Below, in pieces: positions 26,293-35,075 of a DNA stretch of 64,000 nt. The notes beneath the pieces were generated by a model. That model ran no database searches and was not told the origin of the DNA. It saw only the letters and a program-made list of their open reading frames with translations. Source of the DNA: Bradyrhizobium viridifuturi. GTDB lineage: Bacteria > Pseudomonadota > Alphaproteobacteria > Rhizobiales > Xanthobacteraceae. A program made the position numbers and the translations under genes. The stretch is taken from contig NZ_LGTB01000024.1 in assembly GCF_001238275.1 (NCBI RefSeq), positions 1 through 64,000 on the forward strand, read 5' to 3'. Position 1 is the stretch's first letter. Every line of letters begins with the position of its first letter.

Positions 26293-28798
26293 TCCGCAGC
26301 GTTGCGATGTGCGGTCTGGTCGATCGGGAAGTCGCAGGTCACGGTCGTGCCGCGGCCGACGGTCGAATCGACGCGCACCCGTCCACCATGCAACTCGACG
26401 AAGGAGCGGACCAGCGACAGGCCGAGGCCCGCGCCGCGATGCCGCGAGCCGTGCGAATGGCTCTCGAACCAGTTGAACACCTTGTCGCGCATCTCGGCCG
26501 GAATGCCGGGACCGGCGTCGGTCACCGCAAACACCACGCTGTGCTCGGAGCGGTGCGCGCTGATCGTGACGGTGGCGTCATGCGGCGAGAAGCCGACGGC
26601 GTTGGCGAGCAGATTGTAGAGCACCTGCACGACGCGCCGCTCGTCGCCGATGAAGGCGCCGATATTGGGCTCGATATCGACCTTGAGCGCGATGCGGTCG
26701 GTGGCCAGGCGATCCTGAATGCCTTCGGCGGCGGCCTCGATCGCCTGGCCGATATTGACCAGGCCGAGCTCGAGCTTCATCGCGCCGGCGTCGATGGTCG
26801 CGAGATCGAGAATGTTGTTGGTCAGCGCCAGCAGCGCGTTGGTCGATTTGGTGACGTAGTGAGATATTCGGCCTGCTTTGGCGTCAGCGGCCCGGTCGAG
26901 GGGTCGCTGAGGAAATGCGCGAAGCCGATGATGGTGGTGAGCGGCGCGCGCAGCTCGTAGGAGACGTGGTGGACGAAATCCACCTTCATCTGGTCGGCGG
27001 CTTCCAGCGCCTCGTTGCGCTCGCGCAGCGCCCGCTCGACATTTTCGGTGTCGGTGATGTCCTGGAACGCGAGCAGGGTCTTGCCGTCCGGCAGCGGGAT
27101 GGTCATGCAGTTCAGCACGCTGCCATCCTTGCGCTCAAGCTTGAGCGCGACCTGGGCGCGGTTCTCGATCGCGGTGATCGATTCGCGCAGCGTCCGCCAG
27201 GTCAGCGCGTCGTCGAACAGCGGCCGGCACAGCGCTTCCACCTGCTCGATATGCGGCTCGCCCTGCAGCGCGTCGGCCGGCAGCTTCCACATCTTGGCGA
27301 AGGGCGGATTGAACAATTCGGCGCGGCCGTTGCTGCCGAACACTGCAACCGCTTCGCCGAGATTGTCGAGGGTCTCGCGCTGCACCCTCGTCAGGCGGTC
27401 GTAGCGGCGCGCGAGATCGAGGCTCTCGGTGACGTTGTCGAACAGATAGGTGACGCCGCCTTCGAGGTTCGGCGTGGTGACGACGCTGATGGCGCGGCCG
27501 TCGGGCAGGAACCAGGTGTAGGTCTCGGATTCGACCGCGCGATAGGCCTCGTGCAGCTTGGCCTTCCAGGCGCGGAAATCCGGCTGCTCGGGCAGCTTGC
27601 GGTTGGCGCGCAGCCGGTCCAGCACGCTGGAATCGTCGGGGTTGCTGTCGAGGAAGGCCTGGTCGAGGCCCCACAGCCGCCGGTACGATTCGTTGTAGAA
27701 GGTGAGCCGCCGGTCGGCATCGAACACCGCAACGCCCGAGGACAATTGGTCGAGGGTGCGGCGGTGCGCTTCGACCATCCGCGCGATCGCCGCGCGCAGC
27801 GCTGCGGCCTCGCTGGCGTCGATCGCGATCCCGGCGCTGCCGCCGCTGAGCTTCAGCGCCTGCACGTCGTAGATCCGCCGCTCGCCGCTGACGACGATCG
27901 GCAGCCGCGCGGCATAGCTCGCATTGTCGTTGAGCGCGCGGGTCAGTTCGCCGCGCTGGTCGCTCTCGAGCAGTTCGAGATTGCGCTGCAGCGCGTCCGA
28001 TACGCTCTTGCCCTCGGTGGCGCGGACATAGGCCGCGTTGGCGTAGCGCAGATTGCCCTCGAGGCTCTTGGCCCAGATCGGCCACGGCGCGGCGGCGGCG
28101 AAATCGCGCAGCAGTTCGGTCTCCTCCTGCAGCGTCTTGTAGCGCAGGTTGGACTCTGCGAGTTCGCGGCGCAGGCCGCCGAGCTCGCGGATCCGCACGA
28201 TGGCCTGGCCGCCGATCGCGCGGCCCATCGCCTCGATGGCGCGGCCGGCCGAGGTCGAGAGGTTGAGCAGGAACGCCTCACCCTTCTCGCGCAGCGCGTC
28301 GACGGCGTGGTCCATCTGCAGCGCCGGCTCCGGCGGCAGCCAGGTTCCGAAGGCGAGGATGCGTTGCGGCGAGCCCTCCTGGGACATCACCAGCGAGATA
28401 TCGCCCGAGATCTGCGGCCGGTTGTCGCCGGCGGCCCAGGAGATCAGCACCTGCGGCTCGACGAACAGCAGCGCGCGCAGCCGGTCCGATTGCGCCTGCA
28501 GGTCCGATATTTCGGACTGCAACTGCTCCTCGTTGCGGGTCGCGCGCAGCCGGGTGCGCATCAACAGGATCGCGGCGACGGCGGAGAAGCCGACCAGCGC
28601 GAACGAGGTCGCGAGAACCGCGACCTCCTGGTGATTGAAGCCGAGATGATCCGACATCGCCTGGGCGACCAAGCTCTCGGCCGCGAACGCGGTGCCGGCC
28701 GGCAGCAATGCGGTAATGGCGAGCCCAATCATGCCGTCGCGCGCCAGTGAGGTGCATGACAGCAGGGTTCGACGCATTGCCGCGACTACGCCCGACAT
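26289..28798 (-). CDS. divL: DivL-like PAS sensor tyrosine pseudokinase (one frameshift)
   Basis: Membrane-anchored multi-PAS protein with a histidine-kinase-like core. It has a hydrophobic N-terminus with a second membrane segment around residues 55-75, three or more PAS-like regions (for example VFDADRRLTFYNESYRRLWG), then the H-box HHVSYELRAPL. The phosphoacceptor His is Tyr, at about residue 614, the hallmark of Caulobacter DivL. N-box (NLLANAVGFSP) and G-boxes (DAGPGIP, GAGLGLS) follow. A missing C at 26860/26861 breaks the frame after QAEYL; restored length is 836 residues. Role: asymmetric-division signalling to CtrA, by homology. Confidence 0.82.
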
Positions 28799-29116
28799 AT
28801 GTTGCCCCAGAACGCACAAACCTTAAGGCATGATCCGGAAAAGAGGAGACCGGTGTTCCCTCACGGCAAACGTTTCGCGTTTGTCCGGGGATCATGCCCA
28901 AGCAGGACCCGACAGCCCGACGAAGACCCCCCGTCGCGCTCGAATCAATCCAGAATAATCCCAACGGGACTCGGCGAGTAAGAGTCCAGACCGTGAACGC
29001 TGAATCCGCTGTGAAAAAATGCGGCCGGTGGTGTGGATTTTACGCGAATTGACTCCGTAATCACGCGGAGAGCGCACGCGAAGCGTGATCTCCCGGAGTC
29101 GTCCGCACAGTTCGCG
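28799..29116. other. intergenic region between divL and dut
   Basis: About 320 nt with no gene found. It contains the divL upstream region and a palindromic repeat at 28826-28897. The right half, approaching the dut 3' end, shows only weak local hairpins. Confidence 0.5.
28826..28897. repeat. palindromic intergenic repeat (GGCATGATCC type)
   Basis: Outer arms GGCATGATCC (28826-28835) and GGATCATGCC (28888-28897), with a nested CAAACG-TTTCG-CGTTTG hairpin. It is related to the repeat at 23467-23514 and lies just upstream of divL. Confidence 0.65.
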
Positions 29117-29575
29117 CTAGCGTCCGGTCGAGCCGAAGCCGCCGCTGCCGCGATCGGTCGACGACAGCACGTCGACCGGAACCAGCTCGGCTCGCGTGAC
29201 CGGCGCGATCACCATCTGCGCAATGCGCTCGCCGCGCCGGATCGAAAACACCTCATGGCCGTGATTGATCAGCAGCACGTTGATCTCGCCGCGATAGTCG
29301 GCATCGATCGTGCCGGGCGAGTTCAGCACCGTGATGCCGTATTTGGCGGCCAGGCCGGAGCGCGGCCGGACCTGCGCCTCGTAGCCGGGCGGCAGCGCGA
29401 TCGTCAGCCCGGTCGGAACCATCTCGTAGCGGCCCGGCAGCAGCAACAGCGGCGCCGACCGCGGCACCGCGGCCAGGAGGTCGAGCCCGGCTGCGCCGTC
29501 GGTCTGGTAGATCGGCAGCAGCAGATCTGCGCCATGCGGCAATTGGTGGACTTCGACCTTGATGGTGGCGCTCAC
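29117..29575 (-). CDS. dut: dUTP diphosphatase
   Basis: Trimeric dUTPase converting dUTP to dUMP and PPi, which keeps uracil out of DNA and supplies dTMP synthesis. The 152-residue protein shows the five motifs in order: AAGLDL, RPRSGLA, NSPGTIDADYRGE, RRGERIAQMV and the C-terminal RGSGGFGSTGR. The start is GTG 29575, overlapping the coaBC stop by 4 nt; the long frame upstream is a coaBC shadow. dfp(coaBC)-dut is a classic bacterial pair. Confidence 0.96.
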   Translation of the reverse strand: MSATIKVEVHQLPHGADLLLPIYQTDGAAGLDLLAAVPRSAPLLLLPGRYEMVPTGLTIALPPGYEAQVRPRSGLAAKYGITVLNSPGTIDADYRGEINVLLINHGHEVFSIRRGERIAQMVIAPVTRAELVPVDVLSSTDRGSGGFGSTGR

Positions 29576-30996
29576 GATCCGGTTCCTACTTCTCTTGCGA
29601 TCCGCGACACCAGCGCGGTCGCGACTTCTTCCTTGGTCATCACGGGCCAGGAGTCGACGGTGACCTCCTTGCCCTCGCGCGAGAGCAAATGGACGGTGTT
29701 GCGGTCGCCGCCCATCACGCCGGTCGCCGGCGAGACGTCGTTGGCGACGATCCAGTCGCAGCCCTTGCGCGCGAATTTCGCCTTGGCGTTCTCGATCAGA
29801 TGCTCGGTCTCGGCGGCGAAGCCGATCACCAGCGGCGGCCGCTTCTCCTTCAGCTTCGAGATCGTCGCGAGGATGTCGGGGTTCTCGACCAGCTGCAGCG
29901 GCGGCATGCCGGCCGCGGTCTTCTTCAGTTTCTGGCTGCCCTCGCTGGCGACCCGCCAGTCGGCGACCGCCGCCGCAAAGATCGCGACATCGACTGGCAG
30001 CGCGGCTTCCACCCGGTGCAGCATGTCGCGCGCGGATTCCACGCGCATGACCGAGATGCCCTGGGGGTCGCCGAGTTCGACCGGGCCGGTCACCAGCACG
30101 ACCTCGGCGCCGGCGGCGCGCGCGGCAGCCGCAATGGCAAAGCCCTGCTTGCCGGATGAGCGGTTGGCGATGTAGCGCACCGGGTCGATCGCCTCGTGCG
30201 TCGGACCTGCCGTGATCAGCACGCGCTTGCCGGCGAGCGGGCGCGGCTGCGGCGGCCGCAGCATGCGGTCGGCGGCGGCGGCGATCTCGACAGGCTCGGC
30301 CATCCGCCCGACCCCAGCCTCGCCGGCTTCCGCCATCTCGCCGGCATTGGGGCCGATGGTATGGACGCCGTCGCGGCGCAGCTGCAGCACGTTGCGGCGG
30401 GTGGCGGGGTTGTTCCACATCAGCGGGTTCATCGCCGGCGCCAGCAAGATCGGCCGGTTGGCCGCCAGCAGCGTGGCGGTGGCGAGGTCGTCGGCATGGC
30501 CCTGCGCCATCTTGGCCATCAAATCAGCGGTCGCCGGCGCCACCACGATCAGGTCGCAGTCCCGCGCCAGCCGGATATGGCCGGCGTCGAACTCGCTCTC
30601 GGCGTCGAACAGGTCGGTGTAGACGCGCTCATGCGACAGCGCGCTGGCGGCCAGCGGGGTCACGAACTGCTGGGCCGCTTTGGTCAGCACGCAGCGGACC
30701 TGGATGTGCCGCTCCTTGAACCGCCGGATCAGATCCAGCGCCTTGTAGGCCGCGATCCCGCCGCCGATGATCAGGGTCACCCTGGGCTCACCGGCCGCGC
30801 TGGTGACCCGCGGGGCAGGGGCTGCAACCGTCAGGGAACCCGCGCCGGGCGCCCCGGCGGGCTCCGCACCGCCCTCTGCGAGCTCCCGGAGGATCACCCG
30901 GATCTCCTCCTCGACCGAGCGCCCGTTCTTGGCGGAACGCAGCCGCAGATAGCTCTTCAGCGCGTCGTCGAGTTTGCGGATGGTCAGGCTGGCCAT
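29572..30996 (-). CDS. coaBC: CoaBC (phosphopantothenoylcysteine decarboxylase/ligase) with N-terminal FitA-like RHH domain
   Basis: Bifunctional CoA-pathway enzyme that ligates cysteine to phosphopantothenate and decarboxylates the product. The 474-residue protein has three parts. Residues 1-43 match FitA/VapB-type ribbon-helix-helix antitoxins (SLTIRKLDDALK, then GRSVEEEIRVILREL). A Gly/Pro/Ala linker runs to about 70. CoaC follows (GGGIAAYKALDL, GHIRLARDCDLIVVAPATA, PAMNPLMW), then CoaB (LITAGPTHEAIDPVRYI). Start ATG 30996 has GAGGG upstream. An inverted-repeat operator lies 30-46 nt before the start. The RHH fusion is the odd feature and suggests autoregulation. Confidence 0.93.
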   Translation of the reverse strand: MASLTIRKLDDALKSYLRLRSAKNGRSVEEEIRVILRELAEGGAEPAGAPGAGSLTVAAPAPRVTSAAGEPRVTLIIGGGIAAYKALDLIRRFKERHIQVRCVLTKAAQQFVTPLAASALSHERVYTDLFDAESEFDAGHIRLARDCDLIVVAPATADLMAKMAQGHADDLATATLLAANRPILLAPAMNPLMWNNPATRRNVLQLRRDGVHTIGPNAGEMAEAGEAGVGRMAEPVEIAAAADRMLRPPQPRPLAGKRVLITAGPTHEAIDPVRYIANRSSGKQGFAIAAAARAAGAEVVLVTGPVELGDPQGISVMRVESARDMLHRVEAALPVDVAIFAAAVADWRVASEGSQKLKKTAAGMPPLQLVENPDILATISKLKEKRPPLVIGFAAETEHLIENAKAKFARKGCDWIVANDVSPATGVMGGDRNTVHLLSREGKEVTVDSWPVMTKEEVATALVSRIAREVGTGS

Positions 30997-31025
30997 GGCG
31001 TGCCCTCAGGCATCATGCTCGAATA

Positions 31026-31042
31026 TGATAGCGATGCTATCA
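31026..31042. promoter_or_regulatory. putative RHH operator upstream of coaBC
   Basis: Perfect inverted repeat TGATAGC-GAT-GCTATCA in the 65-nt gap between ubiB and coaBC, 30 nt upstream of the coaBC start. The full TGCTATCA (31035-31042) matches, from memory, the half-site bound by gonococcal FitA. Direct repeats CATCATGC flank it at 31011-31018 and 31043-31050. Confidence 0.6.
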
Positions 31043-31061
31043 CATCATGCATGCATTGCAA

Positions 31062-32636
31062 TCAATGCGACCGGATGGCGAAGAAGATTGCGATCAGGGC
31101 GGCGGCAATGACCCAGAGGCCGACGGTCTGCACCCGCGCCTTGCGGGCCTCGGCGCGGGCCATTTCGTCGATCGAGTCCGACGACAGCATGTGACCCTCC
31201 CGCGTCATGGTCTCCAGCTGCTCCAGCACGGTGACGGCGCGGCTGGCGATCGACGGCAGATTGGCGAGCACGCGGCCGAGTTCGCCCGCACCCGACAGCG
31301 CACCCTGGATCCGTCCGGCCGGTCCGAGATTGTGCGTGATCCATTCGCGCACCACGGGGTCGGCGATCTTCCAGATGTCGAGCTTGGGGTCGAAGCCGCG
31401 CGCCACCCCCTCGACCACCACCATGGTCTTCTGCAGCAGGATCAGTTCGGGCCGCGTCTGCATGTCGAACAGGCCGGTGACCTCGAGCAGAAGCGTGAGC
31501 AGCTTCGCCATCGAGATTTCCTCGGCGGTGCGGTTGTGGATCGGCTCGCCGATGGCGCGGATCGCCTGCGCGAAATTCTCCACCGAATGGTGGCCGGGCA
31601 CATAGCCGGCCTCGAAATGCACCTCGGCGACGCGGCGATAGTCGCGGGTGATGAAGCCGAGCAGGATCTCGGCCAGGAAGCGTCGCTCCTTCGGTCCGAG
31701 CCGTCCCATGATGCCGAAATCCACCGCAACAAGGCGGCCGGCGTCGTCGAGGAACAGATTGCCCGGATGCATGTCGGCATGGAAGAAGCCATCGCGCAGC
31801 GCGTGGCGCAGGAAGCTCTGGATCACCTTGCGACCGAGATCGGGCAGGTCGACCTGGGCCTGTGCCAGGCGCGCGTGATCGTTCAGCGCGATGCCGTCGA
31901 TCCACTCCATCGTCAGCACGCTGTGCGCGGTGCGATCCCAATCCACCGCGGGCACGCGGAAGTCCGGATCGTCGCGGGTGTTCTCGGCCATCTCGGACAG
32001 CGCGGCTGCTTCCAGCCGCAGGTCCATCTCCATCGCGACCGAACGCGACATCGTGTTGATGACCTCGATCAGCCGCAGCCGCCGCGCCTCGGCGGAATGT
32101 GCCTCAGCCTTGTGCGCGACAAAGAAGAAGTCGCTGAGGTCACGACGGAAGCGCGCCGCGACGTTGGGCCGGAGCACCTTGACCGCAACCTGCTGCCGCA
32201 CGCCGTCATGCTCGACCTCGCCGCGATGCACCTGCGCGATCGAGGCTGCGGCAACCGCCGGGCCGAGATGCACGAAGGCCTGCGCCAGCGGCCGCTCCAG
32301 CGATTGCGTGATGACGGCTTCCGCCTCTTCCTGCGCGAATGGCGGCAGCCGGTCCTGCAGGCTTTCGAGATCGCGCGCCATCGCGACGCCGACCACGTCG
32401 GGACGGGTGGCGAGGAACTGGCCGAGCTTGAGATAGGCCGGCCCGAGCCGGGTCAGCGCGCGCGATAGCCGCGGGCCCGACTTGGCGGAGCGGCGCTCGA
32501 TCAGCCGCGCCATTTTCAGCGCAAGCTGTCCGGGCGGCGGCACCAGCGCGGGATCGACGACGCCGAACACGCCTTCGCGCGCAAACACGAAACCGGCGCG
32601 GGCGAGGCGCGCGATGTGGGTCAGTGCAGAGATCAC
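31062..32636 (-). CDS. ubiB: ubiquinone biosynthesis protein UbiB (ADCK/ABC1-like kinase)
   Basis: Atypical membrane-associated kinase/ATPase needed for ubiquinone synthesis. The 524-residue protein has the family KxGQ motif (AYLKLGQFL), the Ala-rich loop AAASIAQVH, catalytic FFHADMHPGN and metal-binding VDFGIMG. A C-terminal membrane helix is within the last 25 residues. Start GTG 32636 overlaps the ubiE stop as GTGA; the longer open frame upstream is only a ubiE shadow. A GCATTG-CAAT-CAATGC inverted repeat covers its stop codon at 31053-31068. Confidence 0.93.
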   Translation of the reverse strand: MISALTHIARLARAGFVFAREGVFGVVDPALVPPPGQLALKMARLIERRSAKSGPRLSRALTRLGPAYLKLGQFLATRPDVVGVAMARDLESLQDRLPPFAQEEAEAVITQSLERPLAQAFVHLGPAVAAASIAQVHRGEVEHDGVRQQVAVKVLRPNVAARFRRDLSDFFFVAHKAEAHSAEARRLRLIEVINTMSRSVAMEMDLRLEAAALSEMAENTRDDPDFRVPAVDWDRTAHSVLTMEWIDGIALNDHARLAQAQVDLPDLGRKVIQSFLRHALRDGFFHADMHPGNLFLDDAGRLVAVDFGIMGRLGPKERRFLAEILLGFITRDYRRVAEVHFEAGYVPGHHSVENFAQAIRAIGEPIHNRTAEEISMAKLLTLLLEVTGLFDMQTRPELILLQKTMVVVEGVARGFDPKLDIWKIADPVVREWITHNLGPAGRIQGALSGAGELGRVLANLPSIASRAVTVLEQLETMTREGHMLSSDSIDEMARAEARKARVQTVGLWVIAAALIAIFFAIRSH

Positions 32637-33394
32637 AAACGCCAGCCCGAATGCAGCGCCACGATGCCGCCGGAGAGGCTCTGCCATTTCACGCGGGCAA
32701 AGCCGGCGGCGCTGATCATCTCGGCGAACGCGTTCGGCCGCGGGAATTTGCGGATCGACTCGACGAGATACTGATAGGACTCGGCATCGCCGGTGACGGC
32801 GCGGCCGAGCGGTGGGATCACCTTGAAGGAGAACAGGTCGTAGATCCTGTCGAGGCCGGGCACGTCGACGGTGGAGAATTCCAGGCACAGGAAGCGGCTG
32901 CCCGGCTTGAGCACCCGATAGGCTTCGCGCAGTGCGAGGTCGATCTGCGGCACGTTGCGGATGCCGAACGCGATGGTGTAGGCGTCGAACGTGCGGTCGG
33001 CGAAAGCCAATGCCTCGGCATTGCCCTCGACGAACGACACGCGGTCGTCGAGGTGCTGCCTGGCGGCGCGCTCGCGGCCGACCGCGAGCATCTCGGTATT
33101 GATGTCGCAGACCGTGGCATGGAAGCCGGTGCCTGCGGCCTTGGCGGCCCGGAACGAGATGTCGCCGGTACCGCCGGCGACGTCGAGCAGCGCGAACGGC
33201 CGGTCGCCCTTCGGCGGGTCGAGCGTCGTGATCATGACGTCCTTCCAGGCCCGGTGCAGGCCGCCCGACATCAGATCGTTCATCAAGTCATAGCGCGACG
33301 CGACGCTGTGAAATACTTCGTTCACCAGCGTCTGCTTCTCGCCCAGGGGCACGTCCCTGAAGCCGAAATGGGTGGTTTGATCCGGCCGATCCAT
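32633..33394 (-). CDS. ubiE: demethylmenaquinone/2-methoxy-benzoquinol methyltransferase
   Basis: SAM-dependent C-methyltransferase in ubiquinone synthesis. The 253-residue protein has the SAM motif LLDVAGGTGDIS, and further UbiE signatures YDLMNDLMSGGLHRAWK, IAFGIRNV and FCLEFS. ATG 33394 is preferred over an adjacent GTG. It forms a coupled pair with ubiB, a usual proteobacterial arrangement, and is divergent from mutM across about 140 nt. Confidence 0.95.
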   Translation of the reverse strand: MDRPDQTTHFGFRDVPLGEKQTLVNEVFHSVASRYDLMNDLMSGGLHRAWKDVMITTLDPPKGDRPFALLDVAGGTGDISFRAAKAAGTGFHATVCDINTEMLAVGRERAARQHLDDRVSFVEGNAEALAFADRTFDAYTIAFGIRNVPQIDLALREAYRVLKPGSRFLCLEFSTVDVPGLDRIYDLFSFKVIPPLGRAVTGDAESYQYLVESIRKFPRPNAFAEMISAAGFARVKWQSLSGGIVALHSGWRL

Positions 33395-33533
33395 CACTCA
33401 GAACTCTTACCTCTTTGGTCGCGCTTTCTCCACGCGAACCGGTGCCCGCTTCGCTCGAAAAGGCTCCAGCCAAACCATAGCGCGGCGGCCGCAATGGCGC
33501 TATCACGTCACTTCCAAAAGGTGAATGCCTGCC

Positions 33534-34415
33534 ATGCCGGAATTACCCGAAGTCGAGACCGTCCGCCGCGGCCTGCAACCGGCCATGGAGGGGTCCAAAA
33601 TCCTCAAGGCCGAGGCCCGCCGCAAGGATTTGCGGTTTCCGTTCCAAAAAGACTTTATCGCCCGGCTCGAGGGCCAGACCATCACCGGGCTCGGCCGCCG
33701 CGCCAAATATCTGATGGCGGACCTGAATTCCGGCGACGTGCTGCTGATGCATCTGGGCATGTCGGGCTCGTTTCGGGTGCTCAAGGACGAAGGCGGTGCG
33801 ACGCCGGGGCAATTCCACCATCCGCGCAGCGATGATCGCACGCATGATCATGTCGTGTTCCACATGTCTTCAGGCGCGGCCGTCGTGTTCAACGATCCCA
33901 GGCGCTTCGGCTACATGAAGATCATCGCCCGCAACGCGATCGAGGACGAGCCGCTGCTGAAGGGGCTCGGCCCCGAACCGCTCGGCAACGAGTTCGACGC
34001 GGCGATGCTGGCGCGCTCCTGCCACAACAAGAAGACCAGCCTGAAGGCGGCGCTGCTCGATCAGCGCGTGGTGGCGGGACTTGGCAACATCTATGTCTGC
34101 GAGGCGCTGTTTCGCTCGCATCTGTCGCCGCGGCGTCTGGCCGCCACGCTTGCGACCAAGAAGGCCGAGCCCACCGACCACGCCAAACGGCTGGTCGACG
34201 CGATCCATTCGGTGCTCAACCAGGCGATCAAGGCCGGCGGCTCCTCGATCAGCGACCATCGTCTGACCAACGGCGATCTCGGTTACTTCCAGCATTCGTT
34301 CCAGGTCTACGACCGCGAAGGCGAGAAGTGCCGCACATCGGGTTGCGAGGGTATCGTCAAGCGCTTCACCCAGAACGGCCGTTCGACGTTCTGGTGCCCC
34401 AAGTGCCAGAAGTGA
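33534..34415 (+). CDS. mutM: formamidopyrimidine-DNA glycosylase (Fpg)
   Basis: Bifunctional glycosylase/AP lyase removing 8-oxoguanine and formamidopyrimidines. I chose ATG 33534 because the enzyme's nucleophile must be Pro at position 2 of MPELPEVET; an ATG 9 nt upstream would block it. AAAGGTGA lies about 10 nt before. The 293-residue protein has catalytic Glu3, the H2TH region with GLGNIYVCEALF, and a C-terminal zinc finger (Cys pairs in CRTSGC and CPKC). All key residues are present. Confidence 0.97.
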   Translation: MPELPEVETVRRGLQPAMEGSKILKAEARRKDLRFPFQKDFIARLEGQTITGLGRRAKYLMADLNSGDVLLMHLGMSGSFRVLKDEGGATPGQFHHPRSDDRTHDHVVFHMSSGAAVVFNDPRRFGYMKIIARNAIEDEPLLKGLGPEPLGNEFDAAMLARSCHNKKTSLKAALLDQRVVAGLGNIYVCEALFRSHLSPRRLAATLATKKAEPTDHAKRLVDAIHSVLNQAIKAGGSSISDHRLTNGDLGYFQHSFQVYDREGEKCRTSGCEGIVKRFTQNGRSTFWCPKCQK

Positions 34416-34416
34416 C

Positions 34417-34974
34417 ATGTTCGAGACGCCGCGCATCGAGACGCAACGCCTGATCCTGCGGCCGCTCGCGCTGTCGGATGCTCCGGCGATCCAGCATCAC
34501 TTCAACAATTGGAACGTGATCAAGACCCTCGCCACGGTGGTGCCGTGGCCCTATCCCGACGATGGTGCGGAAAGCTTCATCAAGCGCGAGCTCGACAAGA
34601 TCGCCGCCGGCGAGGAGAGCTATCAATGGGTGCTGGTGCTGCGTGCCAGCGATGGCGAGGCGATCGGCAATATCAATTTCCGCCCGCGCGCCGACGGCCG
34701 CAAGGGCAATCGCGGGTTCTGGCTCGCCGAGCCTTACTGGAATCAGGGCCTCATGACTGAGGCGATCGCGGCGGTGAATGATTTCGCCTTCCTGACGCTC
34801 GGCCTCGATCACTTCCATGTCTGCAACGCGCCGTCCAACGTCGGCTCGCGCCGGGTCAAGCAGAAGACCGGCGCCGAATTCGTCGGCTTCGTCGAGCTTC
34901 CGCACCACAATGGCGAATCCTGCGCGGAGAAATGGAAGGTCACGCGCGAGAGCTGGCTGCGTAACCGGCGCTGA
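34417..34974 (+). CDS. GNAT family N-acetyltransferase (RimJ/RimL type)
   Basis: A 185-residue GNAT enzyme starting one base after the mutM stop. It begins with the RimJ/RimL-like opening IETQRLILRPLALSDAPAI, and has GFWLAEPYWNQGLMTEA as the acetyl-CoA-binding region and NVGSRRVKQKTGAEFVG near the end. Such enzymes modify N-termini of proteins or small amines; the substrate is not predictable. It is probably co-transcribed with mutM. Confidence 0.85.
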   Translation: MFETPRIETQRLILRPLALSDAPAIQHHFNNWNVIKTLATVVPWPYPDDGAESFIKRELDKIAAGEESYQWVLVLRASDGEAIGNINFRPRADGRKGNRGFWLAEPYWNQGLMTEAIAAVNDFAFLTLGLDHFHVCNAPSNVGSRRVKQKTGAEFVGFVELPHHNGESCAEKWKVTRESWLRNRR

Positions 34975-35075
34975 CACCGCATTTGCGAATGCCGCCATGA
35001 TGCGTGCGGCGGCTTGACCGCGCGTGCGAGGCTGGCGAACATAGCTGCTATCGCTCCTTCAAGAACGAGAACACG

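Noticed and set aside
29576..30418. Long N-terminal extension of the dut frame
   Set aside because: The extra 280 residues are out-of-frame coaBC sequence; dUTPases are about 150 residues.
30600..31062. Toxin gene partner for the FitA-like domain
   Set aside because: No PIN-domain frame lies on either side; the neighbours are coaBC itself and ubiB. The RHH domain is therefore a fusion, not half of a toxin-antitoxin pair.
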